A model generated the notes under the pieces. It saw only the letters and a program-made list of their open reading frames with translations. It had not been told where the DNA came from and searched no databases. This document shows, piece by piece, positions 54,427-63,074 of a stretch of 64,000 nt of DNA (positions are counted from its first letter, which is position 1; each line of letters opens with the position of its first letter). A program made the translations under genes and the position numbers. Source of the DNA: an uncultured Candidatus Actinomarina sp. (GTDB taxonomy: Bacteria; Actinomycetota; Acidimicrobiia; Actinomarinales; Actinomarinaceae); assembly GCA_902615855.1 (NCBI GenBank), contig CACMQN010000003.1, positions 62,001 through 126,000 of the forward strand, given 5' to 3'.

Positions 54427-55634
54427 TTTAGCCCCCTTTTTATATTTTTCACTATTGATTTAAAGAAATCACCTCTTGCAATGTAATTTTTAAAATCGTT
54501 AAAACTTGAACCGCCACACGAAAACAAAATATTATCAAATCTTTCAAATTCTTTCTGAAGGATGTCCTCTAAATCAAAAATTGTTTCTATTTCTTCAACT
54601 TCACAATTAAATAAATCTTTATTGAGATTCATATCTTTAGGAATGATTACTTTTTTGATTTCATCAGATAAAATAAGGTCACTTGTAGGAATTTTTTTTG
54701 TTATTCCATGCATGATGAGTAAAGCATTTTTCACTCGTTGACTTGCTGATGATACTGAGTGAAAATTTGTTGACTTTGAGTCATTAATGAAATTTGTACC
54801 ATTAATATTTTCAAAATTTTCAAATCGATGTTCTGTATATAATTTAATTTTTAAAAATTTATATGCTTCTTCTAAATCAAGATTTAATTTGTTAACAATT
54901 TTAAGGAATGCAAGGGAAGTATCAATCGGGTAGTTCGATAATTTAAGATCAAACTTTTTAATAAAATTTCTATTTATTTTTTCCTCTGATGGAATTCGTA
55001 AAATATCTTCAAGTTTTAATGAAGATATTGTATTTTTACCAACAATAAGATTTTCATTTGTTTCTAAAAAAGACAATAACTTTATTTTTGAATTTTTATA
55101 TTCTTCTATATTTCCATGCCAATCAAGATGATCAGAATGAAAATTCAAAAAAACTCCAAAGTCTATTTTAAGATTTTTTGAATAAAAAAGTTGAAAACTT
55201 GAAAGTTCTACAACAGCATAATTTTTTTGATTAGATTTAAACTCAAGTGGAGAAATACCTACATTTCCACATGCAATTGATTCGATTCCATTTTCATTTA
55301 GAAAATTGGATAATAAATTAACAAAAGTTGTTTTACCATTTGTCCCAGTCACTCCAATAAACACTCCTTCAAATTTACTAGAAAATAAGTCAATATCAGT
55401 GAATACTTTTTTTTCAGGAAATTCATTTAGCAATTTATGATCGGGTTTGATCCCGGGAGAAACTATTATTTCTTCAATTTGTTTTAATTGTGATTCTTTA
55501 AATACTAATTTTTCGTTTATACCTTTTAATAAATCTAGATTATCATCGTAAATTAAATATTCTTTGGATATTGTCTTTAGATATTTTTCAACAGATTGGC
55601 CTGTCTTGCCGTAGCCAAGAATCAAAGATTTCAC
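54423..55634 (-). CDS. murD: UDP-N-acetylmuramoylalanine-D-glutamate ligase MurD
   Basis: A 403-residue ligase. SLILGYGKTGQSVEKYLK is the UDP-binding start, and GVTGTNGKTTFVNLLSNFL the ATP loop. LSSFQLFYSKNLKIDFGVFLNFHSDHLDWH and NFINDSKSTNFHSVSSA are family motifs. It is shorter than usual (about 440) because the third domain is compact. It abuts mraY with no gap. Confidence 0.93.
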   Translation of the reverse strand: MKSLILGYGKTGQSVEKYLKTISKEYLIYDDNLDLLKGINEKLVFKESQLKQIEEIIVSPGIKPDHKLLNEFPEKKVFTDIDLFSSKFEGVFIGVTGTNGKTTFVNLLSNFLNENGIESIACGNVGISPLEFKSNQKNYAVVELSSFQLFYSKNLKIDFGVFLNFHSDHLDWHGNIEEYKNSKIKLLSFLETNENLIVGKNTISSLKLEDILRIPSEEKINRNFIKKFDLKLSNYPIDTSLAFLKIVNKLNLDLEEAYKFLKIKLYTEHRFENFENINGTNFINDSKSTNFHSVSSASQRVKNALLIMHGITKKIPTSDLILSDEIKKVIIPKDMNLNKDLFNCEVEEIETIFDLEDILQKEFERFDNILFSCGGSSFNDFKNYIARGDFFKSIVKNIKRGLN

Positions 55635-56693
55635 TTAATTTCCAAACAATACCCAGTCTGCATAAAATAGACCGAGCCCCATTACGATAAATATACCGTT
55701 AATTATCCAAAATCTAACAATAATTGTTGTCTCTGCCCAATTACTCATCTCGAAATGATGATGAATTGGTGTCATTTTAAAAATTCTTTTCTGTTTGAAT
55801 TTAAATGAAGATACCTGCAGAATGACTGATAGAGCTTCAAATATATAAAGGAAACAAAAAAAGAAAATTAAGCCATCGGCACCCAATGATATTAAAATTA
55901 TCGGAAACATAGCACCTATAAAATGAGATCCCACATCTCCCATAATTATTTTTGCAGGATTTGTATTCCACCATAAAAAACCAAGTGTAGAACCAGCTAA
56001 AGCGGATATAAGTGTTGATAGTTCGAGACCGACCATTTCATTATTCATAAAACTTACGTAATAATCTGGGTGTCTAAAAATCCAAAATGAAATAATCAAA
56101 ATACCTCCAAAAGAAACCGAGGATGAACCTGCTACAAGACCATCTAAACCGTCTGTCAAATTTGTTGAATTAGTTATACCTACAATTAGAAAAACTACAA
56201 TAAGCCACTTTATAAATCCAACTTCAAAACCAAATCCACTAAAAAAATAAAATGTTGATGAGTAATCAAGATTGTAAAAATACAAGCTTACGATAGAACC
56301 TACTAAAATTTGTAAAAATATTTTGTAAGTTGGTTTAAGTCCTAAATTTCTATTTTTTCTAACCTTTAAAAGATCATCTATTAATCCAACTAAAGCCATT
56401 AGTGTGCCGAACAAAAGGAGATTAAAAATTACAGAATTAATTGGTATCAATTCAATCTTAAAACCTTTACCAATTGTCCAAAAATTTATATGAGATAATA
56501 CATAACCGGCATAAGTTCCCAAAATGATAAATACACCTCCCATTGTTGGAGTACCTTTTTTATGATCATGAAAGACAACCTCCTCTTGAATGGGTTGGCC
56601 AATATTTCTTGATTTGAAATAATTAACACCAATAGATGTTGACATAATTACGAATAAGAAAGAAATTGCTCCAGATACAATAATTGCAATCAA
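55635..56693 (-). CDS. mraY: Phospho-MurNAc-pentapeptide transferase MraY
   Basis: A 352-residue membrane enzyme that makes lipid I. HDHKKGTPTMGGVFI, LIDDLLKVRKNRNLGL, TDGLDGLVAGSS and MGDVGSHFIGAMFP are all conserved and form the active site and Mg site. MTPIHHHFEM is the HHH motif. Ten hydrophobic helices. It follows murE with a four-base overlap; murF, normally between them, is absent. Confidence 0.96.
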   Translation of the reverse strand: MIAIIVSGAISFLFVIMSTSIGVNYFKSRNIGQPIQEEVVFHDHKKGTPTMGGVFIILGTYAGYVLSHINFWTIGKGFKIELIPINSVIFNLLLFGTLMALVGLIDDLLKVRKNRNLGLKPTYKIFLQILVGSIVSLYFYNLDYSSTFYFFSGFGFEVGFIKWLIVVFLIVGITNSTNLTDGLDGLVAGSSSVSFGGILIISFWIFRHPDYYVSFMNNEMVGLELSTLISALAGSTLGFLWWNTNPAKIIMGDVGSHFIGAMFPIILISLGADGLIFFFCFLYIFEALSVILQVSSFKFKQKRIFKMTPIHHHFEMSNWAETTIIVRFWIINGIFIVMGLGLFYADWVLFGN

Positions 56694-58093
56694 AAAAAGC
56701 CTCCAATAGTCTTATTGATGAAATCATTATCATTAAATGGAATCTGTGAATCATTTATTTCTTGATACATTTCATGCCCTTTACCTAATACTAATAAAAC
56801 TGAATTATCCTTGAGTTCATTTATTCCAGATGTTATAGCCTCTTTTCTGTTAAGAATTACAGAAGTTTTTGATAAATCACATCCATTTAAAATATCATCT
56901 GATATTTGGCTAGGATCTTCATCCCTTGGATTATCATTTGTAATTATTACTCTATCTGCTTGTTGGGAAGCAATACCCATAAGTTTTCTTTTGTCTTTAT
57001 CTCTATTTCCTCCAGCACCAAACAAAACGATTACTTTTGAAAAATAAGGATTTACATATTCTATAATTTGAGATATTGATTCTGGAGTGTGGGCATAATC
57101 TACAATTATCTTATTCGTTTTAAAACTAATCAATTCAAACCTTCCTTTAGGATTTTTAAGTTTTGAACTATTTTCAATGATTTGATCTAATTTTTTAACT
57201 TTTGAATAATATGCCATAGAAAAAGCTAGTAAAAAATTTTGATAAAAACTTGGACCAGCAATATCTAATTCAAAATCGTGTATTTTATTATCAATTTCTA
57301 TTTTTAAAATAGTTTTAGGATATGATTCTTTCTCTAGAATTCGTAAATCAGCAGAAGCGTCCGAACCAATTTTAAAAGATGGCAGGGATGAGTTTTCAGA
57401 AATTTTACTACCCCATTGATTGTCTATGTATACATACTTGTCAGATAATTTTTCGGTGAATAATTTCAATTTTGAACTAAAATAATTTTTAATATTTTGG
57501 TGATAATCAAAATGGTCTTGAGACAAATTTGTAAACCCCGATGTATTAAATCTAATTCCATTAAATCTATCTTGATCTAATGCATGAGATGAAGCTTCAA
57601 GAATTATATTGTTATATTTTCTAAAATCTGAGCTTCCAAGTAATTTAAGAATATTAAATAATTTAGGTGAGGTTAAATGCTTTTCATTTGTTATTTCGGA
57701 AAATAAATTTTCTTCATTTGTTCCAATAAAAAGACTATCAGATCCTAATAGTTCTTTTAGATAAAATCCGGTAGTCGTTTTTCCATTTGTTCCTGTAATT
57801 CCAAAGTATTTTTTCGATTTATAGTCATTACAAAGGTAACTGTATGATTCGATAAGTACTTCATCATAATTTTTTGCTTTAATAACTTTCTTATCGTTAA
57901 AACTGCATTTCGAAGATGTAATGACTAGTTTTGCTTTCTTTTTTAAGGATTCGTCTACATATTTGTCAAGCTTATCTTTCCCATCATTATTAATAAATAG
58001 TACTGATCCTTCCTTTACATCTAATGAGCTGTTAACAAAATTTTCAACATCTTTTTGGGAAAATTGTAAATTTGACAACTTTAATTCTTTCAT
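56690..58093 (-). CDS. murE: UDP-MurNAc-L-Ala-D-Glu-meso-DAP ligase MurE
   Basis: A 467-residue ligase. GITGTNGKTTTGFYL is the ATP loop, ASSHALDQDRFNGI and NLSQDHFDYHQNI are MurE marks, and GAGGNRDKDKRKLMG is the C-terminal domain start. The amino-acid selectivity motif is DNPR (TNDNPRDEDP), which indicates meso-diaminopimelate at position 3. It lies between ftsI and mraY. It is one single MurE, not a MurE-MurF fusion. Confidence 0.94.
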   Translation of the reverse strand: MKELKLSNLQFSQKDVENFVNSSLDVKEGSVLFINNDGKDKLDKYVDESLKKKAKLVITSSKCSFNDKKVIKAKNYDEVLIESYSYLCNDYKSKKYFGITGTNGKTTTGFYLKELLGSDSLFIGTNEENLFSEITNEKHLTSPKLFNILKLLGSSDFRKYNNIILEASSHALDQDRFNGIRFNTSGFTNLSQDHFDYHQNIKNYFSSKLKLFTEKLSDKYVYIDNQWGSKISENSSLPSFKIGSDASADLRILEKESYPKTILKIEIDNKIHDFELDIAGPSFYQNFLLAFSMAYYSKVKKLDQIIENSSKLKNPKGRFELISFKTNKIIVDYAHTPESISQIIEYVNPYFSKVIVLFGAGGNRDKDKRKLMGIASQQADRVIITNDNPRDEDPSQISDDILNGCDLSKTSVILNRKEAITSGINELKDNSVLLVLGKGHEMYQEINDSQIPFNDNDFINKTIGGFF

Positions 58094-58094
58094 T

Positions 58095-59771
58095 TTATTT
58101 ATCCGGAACTAGATTTCTTACAATATTTTTAAATATTGGTGCAGCTGTAGAACCGCCTGTTACATACTCTGAAATAGGAGATCCTTTTGCACCCCATAAA
58201 ATTACTGAACCTACAATTGGTCCTTCATTAGTTTCTATAAATCCTGTAAAAGATGTAGTGAAGCGGTTATCTGAATATCCAATTCCTTCCAAATATGTAC
58301 GACTAGTCCCAGTTTTACCACCTATTACATATCCATTCATTTTTAAGGACTTACCTGTACCATTTTCTCCCTCTACTACCTTAATAAGTAATTTTTTCAA
58401 TCTATTTGATAAATCTGTTGTGATGATTGATTTTTTATTTATACTCTGATTTGATTTTCTTAATAATGATAGTTGAATATCTCTACCGCCATTTGCAATT
58501 ATGCTGTATGCCTTAACCATTTGATATTGGGTGGTGTTAATTGAATAACCTATAGCGAGCGAGCTAAGGCAGGTTTTACATGTATTGTATTCTGTAAATG
58601 AACCTCTAGATTCTCCAGATAGCTCTACACCTGTTCTTGAACCAAACCCAAACTTTTTTAAAAATTCTTCTATATCATCAATATTGGAATTTTCTACAAT
58701 TTTTATAGTTCCAACATTAGATGATCTTTCTATAATTTCTTCAACAGTAATGTTAAACGGCTCATGCTTTAAAAAATCTTTGAAACATCCTTGTAGACCT
58801 TCATAATTATCATTACATGATCCTTCAATAATTTCTATCTCATCTTCAACTAGGTATGATTTTTTCTCATTTACATGATCAGAATCTAATAAAGACCCAA
58901 TAGTGAATATTTTTAGCGCCGAACCGGGTTCGTAGTTTGCTCGTAAACTTATTAAGTCAATATTAAAATATTTGTTATCTGAAGATGATACTTCTGAAGA
59001 AATCAAAACTTCGCCTGTTAAAGAATTTGCAAAAACAACTGAACACTTAAATGCTCCAGTATCAATTAATGCATTATTACAAAGATTTTCTGTCAAATAT
59101 TGTAACTCTGAGTCGATCGAAAGAATTAAATCTTCTCCATGTTTTGGTTGAATTGTTTTAATCTCACCTTGTGGAATTATTGCCCCATTTGGCGCTGATT
59201 CATATCTTAATTCTCCATTTTCTCCCTGTAGATGATTATCAAAATATAGCTCAATCCCCTCAATTCCATTTCCATCTGGATCAACTAACCCTATCAAATT
59301 TGACGTTGATTCATCATAGACATTTCTTTTGTTTGATTGCTCTAAATGTACTCCTTTATAATTCCAAGATTTTATTTTTTGACCAGTTTCAAATTCTACA
59401 TTACGTTTAAGATAAAAAAAGGTAGGATTTTGTGATATTTTTTTTAAAATTTTATTCTCATCGATTCCTAATATCGGTGATAGTACTTTGACGAAACTCA
59501 AATCGCTTATTTCGTTTGGTTTTACCGCTACATTGTAAGATTGAATGCTACTAGCTAGAACATTAAAATGTTTATCATAAATTGTTCCTCTTTTTGCTTC
59601 AAGAACTTCCACTCTTTCTCGGTAAGATAATGCTTGATTTTCAAAATAATCAGATTCAATAAATTGTAAAGAATATATTTTTTGAATAAATAGAAATGAA
59701 CCAAAAATTACGAAAGAAAATATTGTTAAGAATAAAAAATTTAACTTTAATCTGTTTCTATTGAATCTCAT
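58095..59771 (-). CDS. ftsI: Septal transpeptidase FtsI (class B PBP)
   Basis: A 558-residue penicillin-binding protein with an N-terminal membrane helix (LNFLFLTIFSFVIFGSFLFIQKIYSLQ) and a dimerisation domain (RGTIYDKHFNVLASS). The transpeptidase motifs are SALK (Ser284), SSN (350-352) and KTGT (486-489), all intact. It crosslinks septal peptidoglycan with FtsW. No PASTA domain. It overlaps the ftsL-like gene by four bases. Confidence 0.95.
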   Translation of the reverse strand: MRFNRNRLKLNFLFLTIFSFVIFGSFLFIQKIYSLQFIESDYFENQALSYRERVEVLEAKRGTIYDKHFNVLASSIQSYNVAVKPNEISDLSFVKVLSPILGIDENKILKKISQNPTFFYLKRNVEFETGQKIKSWNYKGVHLEQSNKRNVYDESTSNLIGLVDPDGNGIEGIELYFDNHLQGENGELRYESAPNGAIIPQGEIKTIQPKHGEDLILSIDSELQYLTENLCNNALIDTGAFKCSVVFANSLTGEVLISSEVSSSDNKYFNIDLISLRANYEPGSALKIFTIGSLLDSDHVNEKKSYLVEDEIEIIEGSCNDNYEGLQGCFKDFLKHEPFNITVEEIIERSSNVGTIKIVENSNIDDIEEFLKKFGFGSRTGVELSGESRGSFTEYNTCKTCLSSLAIGYSINTTQYQMVKAYSIIANGGRDIQLSLLRKSNQSINKKSIITTDLSNRLKKLLIKVVEGENGTGKSLKMNGYVIGGKTGTSRTYLEGIGYSDNRFTTSFTGFIETNEGPIVGSVILWGAKGSPISEYVTGGSTAAPIFKNIVRNLVPDK

Positions 59772-60091
59772 CTACTGAACCCCATTACTGTAGGATTCAT
59801 TTCTTCAATATCACTAAATTTGTAGGGTGTTTCAAGATCAAGGTTTAAATTATTGACACTAAGTTTGACATAGGACTTAACTTTGGATATGTTTTCAATA
59901 TTTTCAAAAGAATATTTTTTAATGTATTCAACATTTACACTTGCTTTAGTAAGCTCGAGTTCTACTATTTCATAATTAATTGATGAAAGTTCATTTGAAA
60001 TTTCATTTATTTTTATATTTATTATCAACGAAAAAATAACTGATATAGACAAAAGTAAATACACTAAACGAAAGACATATTTTTTTCTCAT
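59768..60091 (-). CDS. ftsL: FtsL-like septum protein
   Basis: A 107-residue bitopic protein with a membrane helix (FRLVYLLLSISVIFSLIINI) and an extracellular coiled-coil (EISNELSSINYEIVELELTKASVNVEYI). FtsL is barely conserved in sequence; the call rests on size, topology and its position between rsmH and ftsI, with four-base overlaps on both sides. Confidence 0.78.
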   Translation of the reverse strand: MRKKYVFRLVYLLLSISVIFSLIINIKINEISNELSSINYEIVELELTKASVNVEYIKKYSFENIENISKVKSYVKLSVNNLNLDLETPYKFSDIEEMNPTVMGFSR

Positions 60092-61005
60092 AATTTAACC
60101 ACATACCTTAAGGTTGCAGATTTTGCTCTTGAATTAGTTTTTATTTCTTCATTACTGGGGTAATACTTTTTTTTATTGGGAAACTTAAAACTTTCTACTT
60201 TATTACAAACACATATTGCAATTGAAGGATCACAAGTACAACCAATAGTCAACCCGTTCATAAAATTCTTCACAATTTTATCTTCTAGGGAATGATAAGA
60301 AATACAAATTATCACTCCCTTTTTTAAAATTACATCTTTTATACTTGTTAATGATTTTTTTAACTCATTTATCTCATCATTAACTTGAATCCTGATAGCT
60401 TGAAAGATTCGTCGGATGCTTTTTTCAATGTAAATAGGATTTTGCTTTGGTAGAGCGTCTTTAATAAGTTTTATCAATTCCTTTGTTTTGTAAATAGGCC
60501 GATTGTCTATAATTTTCTTTGCAATTAATTTTGAATATCTTTCCTCTCCATAATTTTGGAAAATTAATGTTAGCTCTTCATAAGAATATGAGTTAAGTAT
60601 ATTTTCAGCTGTTAAAGATTGTTGTTGATTCATTCTCATATCTAAATCTGAATCAATTGAATATGAAAAACCTCTTGAAGGCGTATCTATTTGATGACTT
60701 GAAACACCAAGGTCATATAGAATTCCACTGATTGGAGTAAATGAATTATCTTCTAAAAAGTCGTATATTTTTGAAAAGTTTAAATGAACTACATTATGGT
60801 TGTTCTTACTATTCGCAACAGAATCAAAATCTCGATCAAAACCAATAGCGGTAAATTTATTTTCTGAATCAATAAATTCAAAATGAGATCCATCGCCATA
60901 AGTTGCATCAATGAAATAACCCCCTGGGACATCTTTTAGTAAAGAAGAGATTTCTTCTTTCATAACGCCAACATGTGGCATGTACCCAACCCTGTTTCTG
61001 TTCAT
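60088..61005 (-). CDS. rsmH: 16S rRNA (cytosine-1402-N4)-methyltransferase RsmH
   Basis: A 305-residue SAM enzyme. Motifs: MPHVGVMKEEISSLL, FIDATYGDGSHFEF (SAM loop), GILYDLGVSSHQID, RGFSYSIDSDLDMRMNQ, and the C-terminal SYHSLEDKIVKNF and KSATLRYV. ATG at 61005 is used; another ATG at 60981 gives the usual short N-terminus. The start codon lies three bases past a large hairpin that may hide the GAGAG upstream of it. Confidence 0.95.
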   Translation of the reverse strand: MNRNRVGYMPHVGVMKEEISSLLKDVPGGYFIDATYGDGSHFEFIDSENKFTAIGFDRDFDSVANSKNNHNVVHLNFSKIYDFLEDNSFTPISGILYDLGVSSHQIDTPSRGFSYSIDSDLDMRMNQQQSLTAENILNSYSYEELTLIFQNYGEERYSKLIAKKIIDNRPIYKTKELIKLIKDALPKQNPIYIEKSIRRIFQAIRIQVNDEINELKKSLTSIKDVILKKGVIICISYHSLEDKIVKNFMNGLTIGCTCDPSIAICVCNKVESFKFPNKKKYYPSNEEIKTNSRAKSATLRYVVKL

Positions 61006-61090
61006 ACCCAGCTCTCTAGAACTGGCACCAATTGGAAAGTTGGGCGGAGTAAGGGTGTTCCAATTTAGTTGTCTAGAGAGCTGGCTATGA
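61006..61090 (-). ncRNA. mraW-type leader RNA hairpin between mraZ and rsmH
   Basis: A 77-base imperfect palindrome fills the gap. The outer arms CCAGCTCTCTAGA (61008-61020) and TCTAGAGAGCTGG (61072-61084) pair over 13 bases. The inner arms AATTGGAA (61030-61037) and TTCCAATT (61058-61065) pair over 8, with a 20-base loop that reads CACCCTTACTCCGCCCAACT in the RNA. This place and shape match the mraW RNA motif described in actinobacteria. The 3' arm holds GAGAG before the rsmH ATG. I matched it from memory of the motif, not by a model search. Confidence 0.75.
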
Positions 61091-61092
61091 AC

Positions 61093-61518
61093 TTATCCTT
61101 TCACTTCGTTAATGTTTGCAAATTCATGATCTGCTTCATTTTGAATTTTTTTCCAGACCTTTGAAGACCAAATTTCAATTGTGTTTCCTGTACCTGTAAC
61201 AGTAACGTCCCCATTAATTGGAATACTGCTGTAATCTCTCAAGTTTTCAGGAATTTGGATCCTTCCAGCTGAATCAAGCTTTGAGTCAACAGCGCCACTA
61301 AATATGGCTCTTCTTAGTTGACGTGATGATTTTTCAGTTACAGGAAGGTCAGCCATTCTTTCTGAGAGAAGTGACCAACTTTTCTTTGTAAGTATCTGTA
61401 GACAGTTATCTTGTCCCTTGGTGACTACACAGCCCTGTTGGAGCTCTCTTCTAAACTTCGATGGAATAACTACTCTACCCTTCGAGTCCATTGTGTGTTG
61501 ATACTCACCAAGGAACAC
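61093..61518 (-). CDS. mraZ: Transcriptional regulator MraZ
   Basis: A 141-residue DNA-binding protein with two AbrB-like MraZ domains: VFLGEYQHTMDSKGRVVIPSKFRREL and IFSGAVDSKLDSAGRIQIPENLRD. It represses the dcw cluster and itself. The ORF track starts at 61557, but the promoter and its TSS would fall after that point. The GTG at 61518, six bases after AAAGGCGG, gives the normal FLGEY start. It is the first gene of the cluster. Confidence 0.93.
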   Translation of the reverse strand: MFLGEYQHTMDSKGRVVIPSKFRRELQQGCVVTKGQDNCLQILTKKSWSLLSERMADLPVTEKSSRQLRRAIFSGAVDSKLDSAGRIQIPENLRDYSSIPINGDVTVTGTGNTIEIWSSKVWKKIQNEADHEFANINEVKG

Positions 61519-61541
61519 TTTTATCCGCCTTTCGTGCCTTG

Positions 61542-61584
61542 AACCACTTTGTGTCATTATATGACACTATATGACACTTTGCAA
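61542..61584 (-). promoter_or_regulatory. dcw cluster promoter with MraZ-type 10-bp repeats
   Basis: On the minus strand -35 TTGCAA (61584-61579), a 17-base spacer and -10 TATAAT (61561-61556). Overlapping them are four 10-base units, CAAAGTGTCA, TATAGTGTCA, TATAATGACA and CAAAGTGGTT, so AGTG recurs at ten-base steps (the third unit is AATG). This resembles MraZ boxes (AAAGTGG or TGGG repeats at ten-base spacing), which would let MraZ block its own promoter. Confidence 0.65.
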
Positions 61585-61602
61585 CACAATTTTAAAAAAA
61601 AT

Positions 61603-62115
61603 TTATGCTGAAATGAGAAACTCTTTCCACTCCGGATCTGGGTTAGAACCAATAATTGTTTTAATCCAAAAATTACCTTCTGGCTTTAAAGGTGCTTGAA
61701 CTAGCTTTAATATTGTTTGATTTAAATACTTGTCTGCTTTTATAAGATTACATTTTTTACAGCATGCAACAACATTCTGCCATTCGTGTTGTCCCCCTTT
61801 TGATTTTGGAATAATATGATCAATTGACTCTGCTTGGTTACCACAATATTGACAAATATATTTGTCTCGTATAAAAATATTCTCGCGATTTAAAGCAACT
61901 CTTCTAGCATACGGTGCTTTAACATAATAATTCAAGGTAGCAACTTTTGGAATAGTGATTGTTGATGACTCAGATCTTATTTCAAAATTTGAATTTTTTA
62001 TGACATTTATTTTGTTGGATAGTAAAAGTGATATTGATCTCTTGGCTGATGCAATAGAAAGTGGCTGATAAGTTGCATTAAGTATCAACGTTCTATGATT
62101 TTCAAAATTGTTCAT
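61603..62115 (-). CDS. HNH endonuclease-family protein
   Basis: A 170-residue protein. An N-terminal segment (RTLILNATYQPLSIASAKRSISLLL) precedes the HNH domain YICQYCGNQAESIDHIIPKSKGGQHEWQNVVACCKKCNLIKADK. The two CxxC pairs bind zinc and the DH plus N and H form the metal-finger nuclease site. This is a common chromosomal actinobacterial type of unknown role, not clearly mobile. TAAAAT lies six bases before the ATG. Confidence 0.88.
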   Translation of the reverse strand: MNNFENHRTLILNATYQPLSIASAKRSISLLLSNKINVIKNSNFEIRSESSTITIPKVATLNYYVKAPYARRVALNRENIFIRDKYICQYCGNQAESIDHIIPKSKGGQHEWQNVVACCKKCNLIKADKYLNQTILKLVQAPLKPEGNFWIKTIIGSNPDPEWKEFLISA

Positions 62116-62127
62116 AATTAGATTTTA
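62116..62127 (-). promoter_or_regulatory. Leaderless-type promoter of HNH gene
   Basis: TAAAAT (62127-62122 on the minus strand), six bases, ATG. No ribosome site. Confidence 0.5.
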
Positions 62128-62142
62128 GAAGAGAAAAAGTAA

Positions 62143-62634
62143 TTACGCTTGTAACTGTTGAGATTGGATATCATCTTCAACTCTTGTTAAAAGATTTAAG
62201 AATCTCTCTTTATCAAGCTCGAACTTCGAAATGTCTTCTTCAACTTCTTTGGCAACAAAATCAATAGTTTCAAAGAATGCCAATTGCCCTTGCTTTAGAG
62301 CGTCAAAAACTTCGTTTTCCTCGACTGAATAAATTGTTTCTCCGTCAGAAATAAGTTTTGTTTTTGATAACTGATCTTGTAAATCACCATTTCTGGTTAA
62401 ATACCTCCATGCACGTCTTACTCTTTGAATACTCATTCCATTATCTAATAATGTTTTGATAACTTTAAGTGAAACAATATCTCTAAATGAATATAGTTTT
62501 GGAACTCCTGGCTTACCGAAAGAAGACTGAATACTTGGAGAAACTAATTTAACTTTGTCCCAATACCTTAGTTGATGAGATGTACATCCTGATAAATAGC
62601 ATGCTTGTTTAGATGTAAACGCGTCTTTCTTCAA
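62143..62634 (-). CDS. MerR-family transcriptional regulator
   Basis: A 163-residue protein. The winged-helix has TSKQACYLSGCTSHQLRYWDKVKLVSPS then YSFRDIVSLKVIKTLLDNGMSIQRVRRAWRYL, the MerR layout. The C-terminal part is helical and has no metal-binding cysteines; it may dimerise or bind a ligand. TTG start supported by AAGGAG seven bases upstream. Adjacent to HNH and DUF3040; target not evident. Confidence 0.88.
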   Translation of the reverse strand: MKKDAFTSKQACYLSGCTSHQLRYWDKVKLVSPSIQSSFGKPGVPKLYSFRDIVSLKVIKTLLDNGMSIQRVRRAWRYLTRNGDLQDQLSKTKLISDGETIYSVEENEVFDALKQGQLAFFETIDFVAKEVEEDISKFELDKERFLNLLTRVEDDIQSQQLQA

Positions 62635-62682
62635 TCCCTTACTCCTTATTAAAATCAGACGTATTATTTAATCTAATTAATA

Positions 62683-63033
62683 CTATTTGTTTTGTCTAGA
62701 GGTATCTTTGTTTCTTACCAATTTATAGATTTGTTTAAAATTCCACTCCTGAATATTTTCAGCATTGAGTAGCGATCTAGTGTTGGTGACAAAAACATAT
62801 CCTGACAAGGCCATTACTACAAATCCAACAACTGCAAATGCAGCTTGTATTGTATAAGTTCCAATCATTGTGAAAAATCCAAGAATAAAAGTTATGAATG
62901 AAATTGATATTCTAGCTCTTGAAAAATTTGACAATGTTAAATTTTCAACAGCTTTCTCAAGTTTTGGATCATCTTTAGACAGACCCAATTCTATTTGCTT
63001 TAATATTTCTTCTTCTTTTTTATTCAAACCCAT
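62683..63033 (-). CDS. DUF3040 family membrane protein
   Basis: A 116-residue protein. The N-terminal KKEEEILKQIELGLSKDDPKLEKAVE matches the DUF3040 pattern (EExxLLxQIExxLxxDDP) and two hydrophobic helices follow. DUF3040 proteins are almost exclusive to actinobacteria and have no known function. TAAAAT six bases before the ATG. Confidence 0.88.
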   Translation of the reverse strand: MGLNKKEEEILKQIELGLSKDDPKLEKAVENLTLSNFSRARISISFITFILGFFTMIGTYTIQAAFAVVGFVVMALSGYVFVTNTRSLLNAENIQEWNFKQIYKLVRNKDTSRQNK

Positions 63034-63045
63034 ATGAAGATTTTA
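63034..63045 (-). promoter_or_regulatory. Leaderless-type promoter of DUF3040 gene
   Basis: TAAAAT (63045-63040 on the minus strand), six bases, ATG, no ribosome site. Confidence 0.5.
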
Positions 63046-63074
63046 ATATATTCTGAAACTACTCTGTAATTAAG

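Noticed and set aside
56690-58093. murE read as a MurE-MurF fusion
   Set aside because: The length (467) and a single ATP loop fit MurE alone.
61519-61557. Upstream ATG of mraZ in the ORF track
   Set aside because: The -10 box TATAAT at 61561-61556 places transcription start near 61548, after that ATG; the GTG at 61518 has a ribosome site.
61603-62115. HNH nuclease as a homing or mobile endonuclease
   Set aside because: It sits between MerR and mraZ with a native-type promoter and base composition, and no intron, intein or repeat surrounds it.
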